Below the pieces are notes generated by a model. That model saw only the letters and a program-made list of their open reading frames with translations, made no database searches and was not told where the DNA came from. A program made the position numbers and the translations under genes. Below are positions 9,833 to 16,963 of a DNA stretch of 23,675 nt, piece by piece. The DNA comes from Fidelibacterota bacterium (GTDB taxonomy: Bacteria; Marinisomatota; Marinisomatia; SCGC-AAA003-L08; TMED6). Each line of letters opens with the position of its first letter. Position 1 is the stretch's first letter. Where the stretch lies: NCBI GenBank assembly GCA_014239355.1, contig JAAZYZ010000077.1, positions 1-23,675 on the forward strand, in the 5' to 3' direction.

Positions 9833-11689
9833 ATGGAAAATTTAAAAGAAGAAAAGTTATTAAAGATAGCTGTAAATAAGAAAATCCAGTATATGGATGG
9901 ACTTAGACTTAACAGAGCAGTCAGTTCTGGAATAAGATATCTTGTTTCTAGACAAGACTATCTAAATAAAATTAATGTTTTTCCTGTTCCTGATGGAGAC
10001 ACAGGGACTAATATGGCTTTTACTTTAACCTCTGTATTAGAAGCATCCATTGAACACATTGAACCTCGAGTGGATAAATTTACACAACTTATTTCTGAAG
10101 CTGCTATAGATGGAGCCAGAGGTAATTCCGGAGTATTAATTGCTCAATTCTTTGTTGGTTTTTCTGAAGGTTGTGAGGGGAAAGAAAAATTAGATGCTCA
10201 TACACTTGCAAACGCCTTCAAAAATGGTGCAATATCTGCAAGAGAAGCAATGGAAGATCCAAAAGAAGGAACAATTCTTACTATTTTTCAAGACTTATCT
10301 GACAAAATTACATCAACTGTAGAAGAAGGTATCCAAGACATTTATGAAATAATGAAAATTGGTTATAAAACTGCTTGTAAATCACTGGAAGAAACTCCAC
10401 AAAAATTAAAAATTTTAAAAAAAGCTGGAGTAGTTGATGCAGGAGCTCAAGGGTTTGTTGATTTTTTAACTGGTATGATGAATTTTATGAAAGATGGATC
10501 ATTAAAAGATATAGATATTAGTGATATAGCAGTTAAAGAAACAGAGATTAATCCTGAAGGGCATCACTATGATGAAGATATAGATATTAATTATAGATAT
10601 TGCACTGAGTGTAGAATAAAAGGTTCTAATATTAATAAAAAAGATTTAAGGAGTAAATTAAAAAAGATTGGAGACAGTTTAATTGTTGCTGGTTCTACAA
10701 ATAGAGTTCATGTTCATATACATTCTAATAAGCCTGCTCAAGTATTTTCTATGTGTGAGAGGTTTGGAGATGTGGATGAACAAAAAGCTGATGACATGTT
10801 TCATCAACAACAACTTTTAAATACTAAAAATATTGAAAAAAGATCTGTTGCAATTGTAACAGATTCAGCTTCTGATTTTGAAGATGAAAACCTTAATATT
10901 TACGTAGTCCCAATGAGATATAATTTTGGTAGTAAAGGCTATATAGATAAAGTATCACAAACCTCATCTGAATTTTATAAAGAGTTGACGAGTGGTAATC
11001 ACCATCCACAAACTTCACAACCATCTGTAGGAGACTTTAAAAAACAATATCAATTTTTATCTTCTCATTATGAAACAATTATTTCATTACATATACCTAA
11101 AAAACTAAGTGGAACATATCAGTCAGCAAAAAATGCATCCAAACAAGCTCCTGATGCAAAAATAACCGTAATTGATACCAACAATGCTTCTGTAGGTAAT
11201 GGTTTAATCGTTAAATATGCAGGAAAATTAGTTAAAGCTGGAAAAACGCATGAAGAAGTAATATCTGGAATAAATAAAGCAATTGAAAAAACACAAATTT
11301 ATGTCGTTCTTGATAATTTAGATTCAGCTGTAAAGGGTGGAAGACTTAACCCAACAATAAAGCTAATAAGTGATTTTTTAAATTTAAAGCCTATAATGTC
11401 TATTAAAAAAGATGGTTCATTAGGTCCAATTGGAACTATGTGGGGCAAAAAAAATGTTGTCAAGAAAATTACTAATTCTATTATTAAAAAAATGAATACT
11501 AATAAACAATATGATATAGCAATTGCTCATAGTATTTGTGAAGAAAATGCTGAATTACTTAGAAAATTACTTTATGAAAAATGCTCAAATATTAAATCAA
11601 TTAGTATTCTAGAATTAGGTTGTGCCTTAGGAAGTCATACAGGATCTGGTACTTTAGCTATTGGCTTACAAGAACATTTATCAATATAA
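9833..11689 (+). CDS. Fused fatty-acid kinase: FakA-like DhaL/DAK2 kinase plus FakB-like DegV protein
   Basis: In Firmicutes, FakA phosphorylates a fatty acid held by FakB (a DegV protein), giving acyl-phosphate. Here both parts are in one 618-aa chain. Residues about 25-225 are the DhaL kinase domain, with the Mg-ATP loop FPVPDGDTGTNM (D54, D56) and GARGNSGV. Residues about 250-335 resemble the FakA middle domain, with YCTEC (C257) and HVHIH (H293, H295), possible zinc ligands. Residues about 337-618 are DegV: TDSASD (343-348), TSQPS, LSGTYQSA and the terminal SHTGSG. The FakA C-terminal domain, which contacts FakB, seems to be replaced by DegV itself. The stop shares a base with the plsY start. 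M21 (9893) is an alternative start; neither has a Shine-Dalgarno. The lipid role is inferred from family and context. Confidence 0.9.
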   Translation: MENLKEEKLLKIAVNKKIQYMDGLRLNRAVSSGIRYLVSRQDYLNKINVFPVPDGDTGTNMAFTLTSVLEASIEHIEPRVDKFTQLISEAAIDGARGNSGVLIAQFFVGFSEGCEGKEKLDAHTLANAFKNGAISAREAMEDPKEGTILTIFQDLSDKITSTVEEGIQDIYEIMKIGYKTACKSLEETPQKLKILKKAGVVDAGAQGFVDFLTGMMNFMKDGSLKDIDISDIAVKETEINPEGHHYDEDIDINYRYCTECRIKGSNINKKDLRSKLKKIGDSLIVAGSTNRVHVHIHSNKPAQVFSMCERFGDVDEQKADDMFHQQQLLNTKNIEKRSVAIVTDSASDFEDENLNIYVVPMRYNFGSKGYIDKVSQTSSEFYKELTSGNHHPQTSQPSVGDFKKQYQFLSSHYETIISLHIPKKLSGTYQSAKNASKQAPDAKITVIDTNNASVGNGLIVKYAGKLVKAGKTHEEVISGINKAIEKTQIYVVLDNLDSAVKGGRLNPTIKLISDFLNLKPIMSIKKDGSLGPIGTMWGKKNVVKKITNSIIKKMNTNKQYDIAIAHSICEENAELLRKLLYEKCSNIKSISILELGCALGSHTGSGTLAIGLQEHLSI

Positions 11690-12339
11690 TGAATATATCA
11701 TTAATTCTAATCATACTATTATCTTATATGGTTGGTTCTATTTCTGGTGGAGTGCTGATTGGAAAGCTTAGAAATGTTGATATTAGAAAACAAGGAAGTA
11801 AAGCTGCAGGTGCAACCAATGCATTTCGCACCATGGGTACTCTATTTGCATTATCTGTTTTAATTATTGATGTATATAAAGGCTATTTTGCTACATATTA
11901 TATTCCAAATTTATTTTTAGACCAAACTACTGATTTATCTAAATCTTTAGCTGGATTTTCAGCTATTTTAGGCCATGTCTATCCTTTATATTTTAAATTT
12001 AAAGGAGGTAAAGGAGTAGGCACAGCATTAGGAACTTTATTTGCCTTTCCTCAATTCTATTTTCCAGTAGCTATTGGATTTTCATCTTGGTGTATTAACC
12101 TTATATTAACTGGATTTGTTAGTTTAGGTTCTATAATAGCAGGAATTGTTGTTTCTGTAGTATTTTTATTAGGGAACATAGGTATATTTGATGAATTACT
12201 AACTTTAACTGTATATATTATACTTATATCTATATTTTTTGTTATAACACACCGCCAAAATATTCAAAGACTTCTAAATGGAACAGAAAATCAATTCAAA
12301 AAAATTATGATTATCAATCTATTTAAAAAAAATGACTAA
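11689..12339 (+). CDS. plsY: Acyl-phosphate:glycerol-3-phosphate acyltransferase PlsY
   Basis: Inner-membrane enzyme that moves an acyl group from acyl-phosphate to glycerol-3-phosphate, the first step of phospholipid synthesis in most bacteria. I start it at ATG 11689 (216 aa), which forms a TAATG junction with the preceding kinase gene. The frame is open further upstream (ATG 11620), but that would overlap 70 nt of the kinase gene and add 23 non-family residues. The motifs are recognisable: GSKAAGATNAFRTMG (a variant of the usual GSGNIGATN), GHVYPLYFKFKGGKGVGT and HRQNIQRLLNGTE. Several membrane helices are evident. The direct link to a fatty-acid kinase gene is functionally coherent. Confidence 0.95.
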   Translation: MNISLILIILLSYMVGSISGGVLIGKLRNVDIRKQGSKAAGATNAFRTMGTLFALSVLIIDVYKGYFATYYIPNLFLDQTTDLSKSLAGFSAILGHVYPLYFKFKGGKGVGTALGTLFAFPQFYFPVAIGFSSWCINLILTGFVSLGSIIAGIVVSVVFLLGNIGIFDELLTLTVYIILISIFFVITHRQNIQRLLNGTENQFKKIMIINLFKKND

Positions 12340-12643
12340 TACTTTAGATCAATTAGATCATATTGCAATTCAAGTTAAAGATATTCAAAAATCATTAGAC
12401 TGGTATTTGAATAATTTTAAATGTGAAGAACTATATTCAGATAAAACATGGGCATTTATAAAGTTTGAAAATATAAAATTAGCTCTTGTAACTAATTCAG
12501 AGCATCCTCCACACTTTGCAATTCTTAGTAAAAAAATAAAGTTAAATCAAAAATCTGTTATTGAGCATAGAGACAAATCTATTTCTAAGTATATTAAAGA
12601 TTTAGATGGGAATTATTTAGAATTAATTAATTATAATGATTAA
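12332..12643 (+). CDS. Small VOC-superfamily (glyoxalase/dioxygenase-fold) protein
   Basis: 103-aa protein with one vicinal-oxygen-chelate-type repeat unit. It begins with the typical LDHIAIQVKDIQKSLDWY strand-helix (H10 is a likely metal ligand) and ends with IKDLDGNYLELIN, where the last glutamate is the usual second ligand. The middle part is shorter than in typical 120-130-aa VOC proteins. The reaction cannot be told from sequence; methylmalonyl-CoA epimerase and lyase-type members share this pattern. It overlaps plsY by 8 nt, so it is probably cotranscribed, and meets the Omp85-like gene tail-to-tail with a 4-nt overlap and no visible terminator between. Confidence 0.8.
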   Translation: MTNTLDQLDHIAIQVKDIQKSLDWYLNNFKCEELYSDKTWAFIKFENIKLALVTNSEHPPHFAILSKKIKLNQKSVIEHRDKSISKYIKDLDGNYLELINYND

Positions 12644-13902
12644 TTATTTAAATGTGTAAATCTTTGACCATAAGGATTGAATCCAAATGTAATAGAGATA
12701 GGCGGTGGGCCTGTAATAAAAAATTTAAAACCAAATCCATAACCAACCAATAAATGGTTTAATGAAAATTTCTGAATTTCTTTACTTCCAATACCAGAGT
12801 TAATAAATAATAAACCATCTATACCAAATTCAATTTTCCCATAATCTTTCTTTTTTAAAATAGTACTCTGAACCTCTAAATAATTATAAATAATATTTGA
12901 TACTTCTATATGTTTATTAAAACCATTAGGATGTTCATCATCAAAAGAAGAATATCCTCGTACAAATTCTTCTCCACCTAAATATTCATATTCATGAATA
13001 GGTAATTGAGAAAATTTAGGTAGTTTGAATAATCCATAAATCCCATATGATAAAACAGGTTCATGTAAATACTTTAATTTTAAAAGAAAAAACTTCTGAA
13101 AAGATATACTTAATTGACTAATGTCAGTATTGTCTTTTATTAAACTTTTCGAATATCTAGTATTAATTCCAAATAATGTACCTTTTAATGGATCTTTATA
13201 AATATCTCTTGTATCATATTCATAATCAAATTCAAAACTAATATATCTATAAAGTTCTTTTTCATTCTGAAATGATTCAGGTATGGTATGCTTTTTATTT
13301 TTATAATAACTTAAACCAAATCCAAACTTATTATTTAATCCATTGTAAAAGCCACTCTCAACTAAAAAATAAGTTGCATTGTATTGATAATCATAAAAAG
13401 GGTTATCCCCAAATCTATTATATAATACAGATTTAAATGATATATGATCCCCATATATCCAAGGGTCATTTAATGAGACTGCAAACCATTTTTCACCTAT
13501 AAATGCACCACCAAAGTATAATTGTTGATTCAATCCCAAAAAGTTTATATGAGCTAAGCCCAAACCATATGACCATTTTTTAGTAATTTCACTATAATCT
13601 ATTACTAAGTCTGGTAATATTGAAAAAGATTCAACTACATTTATTTCATAAATATGATTAACACAATTTATATCAACAGAAGAAAAAATACCCAAATTAT
13701 AGAGTCTATTAATGTCTTCTTTTAATAATAGAGAATCTAATTGTTGGTTTGTAGGGTGTAATATCTCTCTTAGAATAATATGTTCTTTTGTGTTTTTATT
13801 TCCAACTATACTAATTTTTTCTACTGAAGAATTATTTGAAAACAAAAGTAATGGAACTAATAATATAAAATAGATATTTTTCATAGACATATAATTTTTC
13901 AT
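12640..13902 (-). CDS. Omp85-like outer-membrane protein with a single POTRA domain
   Basis: 420-aa protein with a hydrophobic signal-like N-terminus (residues about 9-22). One POTRA-like domain follows at about 26-95 (EKISIVGNKNTKEHIIL through FSSVDINCVN). The remainder is a long beta-rich region fitting a 16-strand barrel. The Omp85 loop-6 signature is present as VRGYSSFD (R315-G316-Y317), and the end has GPPPISITFGFN. BamA has five POTRAs and TamA three, so this is neither in standard form. It may be a minimal assembly or secretion porin, or a FhaC/TamA-like relative. ATGs at residues 5 and 7 are alternative starts; no Shine-Dalgarno is visible. A terminator hairpin ends only 12 nt upstream of the start. 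Confidence 0.82.
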   Translation of the reverse strand: MKNYMSMKNIYFILLVPLLLFSNNSSVEKISIVGNKNTKEHIILREILHPTNQQLDSLLLKEDINRLYNLGIFSSVDINCVNHIYEINVVESFSILPDLVIDYSEITKKWSYGLGLAHINFLGLNQQLYFGGAFIGEKWFAVSLNDPWIYGDHISFKSVLYNRFGDNPFYDYQYNATYFLVESGFYNGLNNKFGFGLSYYKNKKHTIPESFQNEKELYRYISFEFDYEYDTRDIYKDPLKGTLFGINTRYSKSLIKDNTDISQLSISFQKFFLLKLKYLHEPVLSYGIYGLFKLPKFSQLPIHEYEYLGGEEFVRGYSSFDDEHPNGFNKHIEVSNIIYNYLEVQSTILKKKDYGKIEFGIDGLLFINSGIGSKEIQKFSLNHLLVGYGFGFKFFITGPPPISITFGFNPYGQRFTHLNN

Positions 13903-13914
13903 AAATTAATAAAA

Positions 13915-13944
13915 AAAAAGCCTTCAATTAAATGAAGGCTTTTT
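13915..13944 (-). terminator. Intrinsic terminator after the 75-aa repeat protein gene
   Basis: Perfect 12-bp stem (AAAAAGCCTTCA at 13915-13926 pairing with 13933-13944) around a 6-nt loop. On the minus strand it continues into a run of Us (A-run 13911-13919 on the plus strand). It lies 30 nt after the stop of the small repeat protein and 12 nt before the Omp85-like start codon. Confidence 0.9.
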
Positions 13945-13974
13945 CTTTAATTAAGAGTAAAACTTAAGTTATAC

Positions 13975-14202
13975 TTATTTTCTGCCTCTAGCCATTTTAG
14001 CTCTTGAAACATCACCATCTTTATCGATGAAATATAACCAACCAGATTCTCTAGAAACACCGCATTGAGCAACTACTTCAGCGCCACCGCCTTTGTTAGC
14101 TCCTCTAGCCATTTTAGTTCTAGCAACATTTCCACCTTTATCTAAATAGTATAAGTATCCTGATTCTTTTGATACTCCTGTTGTTTTTACTTTTTCTGCC
14201 AT
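13975..14202 (-). CDS. Small basic two-repeat protein of unknown function, probably highly expressed
   Basis: 75-aa protein made almost entirely of two 26-residue repeats (residues 9-34 and 48-73). Their shared pattern is GVS[KR]ESG[YW]LY[YF][LI]DK.G.V.R.KMARG, with 18 of 26 positions identical. The repeats are joined by a glycine-rich linker. It is basic, has one cysteine (C47), and has no signal or membrane segment. I recall similar 'GYLYFIDKxGDxSRAKMARG' small proteins in diverse bacteria but know no assigned function. Expression signals are unusually strong for this window: AGGAGG (14212-14217 on the plus strand) spaced 9 nt from the ATG, a good sigma-70-like promoter, and its own terminator. 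This argues for an abundant, separately controlled product, perhaps nucleic-acid binding given its charge (inference only). Confidence 0.85.
   Translation of the reverse strand: MAEKVKTTGVSKESGYLYYLDKGGNVARTKMARGANKGGGAEVVAQCGVSRESGWLYFIDKDGDVSRAKMARGRK
13984..14178 (-). repeat. Internal duplication (117-nt period) within the 75-aa protein gene
   Basis: Two coding units, 14101-14178 and 13984-14061, are offset by exactly 117 nt. A 16-nt exact direct repeat (CCTCTAGCCATTTTAG on the plus strand at 13985-14000 and 14102-14117) encodes the KMARG part of each. Elsewhere the copies differ mostly at third codon positions, which suggests an old duplication kept by selection on the protein. Confidence 0.85.
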
Positions 14203-14256
14203 TTTTAATAGCCTCCTTAAGTGAACTTATTATTGTTTAAAGTAAATTTACTATTA

Positions 14257-14285
14257 ATTATACCACGTCCTCGTCGAAAAAACAA
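14257..14285 (-). promoter_or_regulatory. Sigma-70-like promoter for the 75-aa repeat protein gene
   Basis: Read on the minus strand: -35 box TTGTTT (plus-strand 14280-14285), a 17-nt spacer, and a perfect -10 box TATAAT (14257-14262). The expected start of transcription near 14250 gives a leader of about 48 nt ending in a strong AGGAGG. The spacer is conspicuously GC-rich (CGACGAGGACGTGG) against an AT-rich background. The -35 box sits inside a small hairpin (14277-14294, 7-bp stem) at the end of the MBL gene. Confidence 0.75.
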
Positions 14286-14292
14286 GAGTTTT

Positions 14293-14967
14293 TTACTTTT
14301 TTTTTCTATTTTGCTCATATTTTTTCATGACGAGCTTAAATTGTTCCAAATTTTGACAATTAAAAAATTTAGATGACACTATATTATTACCTATTGTATC
14401 TAACGTTGTATAGCCGTAATCATGACCAGGATAAATCATTGTATTATGAGGTAATTTTAATAAAATATTGTAAACGCTATTATATAGATCATTAATACTA
14501 CTTTTAGAGCTTAAGACACGACCAGTTCGACCAATAAACATTGTATCTCCTGTAAAAATACGTTTATTTCTTGAATCCCAAAAAGATACGCTATCATAAT
14601 AATGGCCTGGAGTTTCAAGGCATGTTATGATGTTTGTACCAATATTAATAACCTGATTATGTGACAAAGGAGAAAAAATAGAACTCTCATTTATTAATTT
14701 AGTATTAAATTTTGCTGAACTTGCTTTAGAAATGTATATTTTAATTAAATTAAAAAAATCAATTAAATCATATAAATATTTAATGTGATCATGATGAGAA
14801 TGTGTTATCAGAATTTTATCTAAAATTAAATCCTGTTTATCTATAAATTCTATTATAGGGCTAATTTCAACTGAAGGGTCAATAATCGCTGCATGCTTTG
14901 ATTCACTGCACCATAGCAAATAACATATATTTTTATCATAACCACCAATAAAATATTTAACTTTCAT
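14293..14967 (-). CDS. MBL-fold metallo-hydrolase (glyoxalase II / persulfide-dioxygenase-like)
   Basis: 224-aa soluble protein with the full metallo-beta-lactamase metal site: THSHHDH (H56, H58, D60, H61), then H122 in TPGHYYDSVSF, D141 in FTGDTMFIGRTGR, and H182 in YPGHDYG. Length and motifs match the short glyoxalase II/ETHE1-like group. GDTMFIGRTGR resembles both, so thioester hydrolase and persulfide dioxygenase remain open. The usual TPGHT is replaced by TPGHY. Its ATG lies inside the end of the alpha/beta hydrolase gene (11-nt overlap), so the two are probably translated together as the last genes of the hflKC run. Confidence 0.9.
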   Translation of the reverse strand: MKVKYFIGGYDKNICYLLWCSESKHAAIIDPSVEISPIIEFIDKQDLILDKILITHSHHDHIKYLYDLIDFFNLIKIYISKASSAKFNTKLINESSIFSPLSHNQVINIGTNIITCLETPGHYYDSVSFWDSRNKRIFTGDTMFIGRTGRVLSSKSSINDLYNSVYNILLKLPHNTMIYPGHDYGYTTLDTIGNNIVSSKFFNCQNLEQFKLVMKKYEQNRKKK

Positions 14968-16024
14968 TGAATTTAAAATATCCTTTAAAAAATTTATACA
15001 TTTTAAAAAATTCTTTGATTTTGAAAATTATTCCCTTATCTGTAGATATTTCTTTATGTTCATACATATATGATATAAATAATGATGAATTTTGTATACA
15101 TTTATTTAAATCTATAGACTCTGTAAATGGGACCATAGAATCATTAGAACCATGCATAATAAACACTTTACTATTAATCTTTTCTCCCCAATATCTAGGT
15201 GACATTGATTGTATAAACTCTTTTTCTTCACTAATAGCACGACTTATTTCATTTTCAATTTTCTGATTAATGTCTGAATTAAAAATATTTTGAATAAATT
15301 CTCCAGGAATATTAGGCAATTCTGAAATTTTATTTTTGACTTCTTCAAGTTTATCCTGAATTCGAAGATTTAGAATCTCTCTAATTTCTTTTTTGTAACC
15401 CTTTATTTCTTCAAAATTTAATTTATCTAAAAAATTATGAAAAAGAACTGTTAAACCCCAACTGTGAGGTTTAATTACATAGGATGTGTTATCTAAATTT
15501 ATTTGACCATTACATAAAAATTTGAGCGTGCTTTGAATATCATAATAAGTCCCAAAAGTCATTATTGATTTAGGAGGATTTTTAGAAATCCTTGAATCTA
15601 AAGACGCTTTTAAAAGTAACCCTCCACCAAAACTTAAAGCCATTGTAGAAACTTTGTTATTTGATATGTCTTTTCTACTAATTATCTCAGAATATGCATG
15701 AGCAAACCAATTATAGCATTCATTGTTAAGGCGTAATTCTTTTAGTGGTGGTATTCTAGGAATAAGTACTTTATAACCTAACTTACATATTATTGAAGCT
15801 AAAAAAAGTAACCCAGTATGTTGCTCTGCATCAGGTGATGCTCCTGGAAAAATGATAATACTATTTTCATCTTTTTTGTTAAACCTAGTTAAAATTCTAA
15901 GTGAAGTTTTAGTGTTATCTAAACCATTATAGGTTTCATCGTGAATTTTAACTTTAGGGTATTTATCAGGGTTATATCTAGCAAGAAAATAAATAAATTT
16001 TAAAGATTTTATTGCATTTCTCAC
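14957..16024 (-). CDS. Alpha/beta-hydrolase, probable lipase/esterase-type
   Basis: 355-aa cytosolic serine hydrolase with a complete candidate triad: S131 in the nucleophile elbow ALSFGGG, D295 in HGSNDSMVP, and H323 in YEHKE. The oxyanion-side strand is IIIFPGASPD (56-65). A large insertion between core strands, about residues 165-280 and largely helical and charged, forms a cap or lid. The substrate is unknown. Translation appears to begin at a GTG (16022-16024), 13 nt after hflC, without a clear Shine-Dalgarno. It overlaps the MBL gene by 11 nt. Confidence 0.85.
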   Translation of the reverse strand: MRNAIKSLKFIYFLARYNPDKYPKVKIHDETYNGLDNTKTSLRILTRFNKKDENSIIIFPGASPDAEQHTGLLFLASIICKLGYKVLIPRIPPLKELRLNNECYNWFAHAYSEIISRKDISNNKVSTMALSFGGGLLLKASLDSRISKNPPKSIMTFGTYYDIQSTLKFLCNGQINLDNTSYVIKPHSWGLTVLFHNFLDKLNFEEIKGYKKEIREILNLRIQDKLEEVKNKISELPNIPGEFIQNIFNSDINQKIENEISRAISEEKEFIQSMSPRYWGEKINSKVFIMHGSNDSMVPFTESIDLNKCIQNSSLFISYMYEHKEISTDKGIIFKIKEFFKMYKFFKGYFKFNES

Positions 16025-16037
16025 TTAAGGTTAGATT

Positions 16038-16961
16038 TTATTTTAAAACTTCAGGTCGAACACCAAATATATTACTATTTGGATAATTCTGAGTAGAAAG
16101 CCAAAAAACAGACTTAGAACCTATTGCATCAGGAAGGATATCAAATGTTTTCCATAATTCATAAAAATCAGGATCTTTTTGATAAGCTAATGCATAAGTA
16201 GCTGCTGCGGTTGAATCAGCCACACCTTCAATAATCTTTGCTTCTTTATTAGCTGTTGATATGATTAAGTCAGCCTCTCGATCAATTATACCCAAAATTT
16301 CTGAACGTTTTGCTTTACCTTGACCCTCAAATTTTGCAGCTTCCGCCTCTTGTTCACTTGCCATACGATCAAATACTTGAGGCATAATTTTATCATTAAA
16401 TGTTAATCTTTTAATCTCTATACCTATAACTTCAATTCCAATATCAAGTGATTTAAATTCTGCTACAATTGATTCTAATGCTTTACCCATTATCTGATCA
16501 CTATCTATAACAATATCATCAATATATTGAGGAGCAATTTGATCTCTAATTTTTCCATCTAATATTCCATCTAATCGTGATTGAGCTTGTTTCTCATTGT
16601 TTACACTAATATAAAATTTTAAAGGATCAGAAATTCTCCATCTAGCAAAAGTGTCTATAAATATATTAGTTGTTTCTTGCTTTTCTTTTTGTACTGAATC
16701 TCCTGAAGCGCGTTTATCTATCATTCCTTTTGTAGGGACTTCTGTTGCATCACCATCCCACTCCAAAATTCTTTTATCAAACTTAATTACATTTTGTAAA
16801 AAAGGTAATTTAAAAGCAATTCCTGCTTCTGTTTTAGAACTAATTGGTCTTCCAAACTGCAATACTATAGCCTGTTGAAATTCATTAACAATAAAAAATG
16901 AATTCATAGCAAAAACTATAATAAATGGTAAAAATAATATTTTAAAATATTTAAAAAACAT
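16038..16961 (-). CDS. hflC: HflC, SPFH-domain membrane protease regulator
   Basis: Partner of HflK in the large membrane cage that surrounds and modulates the FtsH protease. The protein has 307 aa with one N-terminal membrane helix (about 6-25), then an SPFH/band-7 domain (FQQAIVLQFGRP, FIDTFARWRISDP). A long helical segment rich in A, E and K follows (EQEAEAAKFEGQGKAKRSEI). The C-terminal LWKTFD...FWLST hydrophobic region is typical of HflC. It starts 2 nt after the hflK stop, so the two subunits are encoded together in the usual order. Confidence 0.95.
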   Translation of the reverse strand: MFFKYFKILFLPFIIVFAMNSFFIVNEFQQAIVLQFGRPISSKTEAGIAFKLPFLQNVIKFDKRILEWDGDATEVPTKGMIDKRASGDSVQKEKQETTNIFIDTFARWRISDPLKFYISVNNEKQAQSRLDGILDGKIRDQIAPQYIDDIVIDSDQIMGKALESIVAEFKSLDIGIEVIGIEIKRLTFNDKIMPQVFDRMASEQEAEAAKFEGQGKAKRSEILGIIDREADLIISTANKEAKIIEGVADSTAAATYALAYQKDPDFYELWKTFDILPDAIGSKSVFWLSTQNYPNSNIFGVRPEVLK

Positions 16962-16963
16962 AT

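Noticed and set aside
11620..11688. Upstream start for plsY at ATG 11620
   Set aside because: It would overlap 70 nt of the kinase gene and add residues unlike any PlsY N-terminus; the ATG at 11689 gives a TAATG coupled start and begins at the first membrane helix.
14277..14294. Intrinsic terminator after the MBL gene (AAAAAAC-AAGA-GTTTTTT)
   Set aside because: The 7-bp stem has a single G-C pair and is too weak to call; it is noted only as overlapping the -35 box of the next gene.
14967..15266. 99-codon plus-strand open frame antisense to the alpha/beta hydrolase gene
   Set aside because: It lies inside a gene with a complete catalytic triad, has no ribosome site, and shows no family motif.
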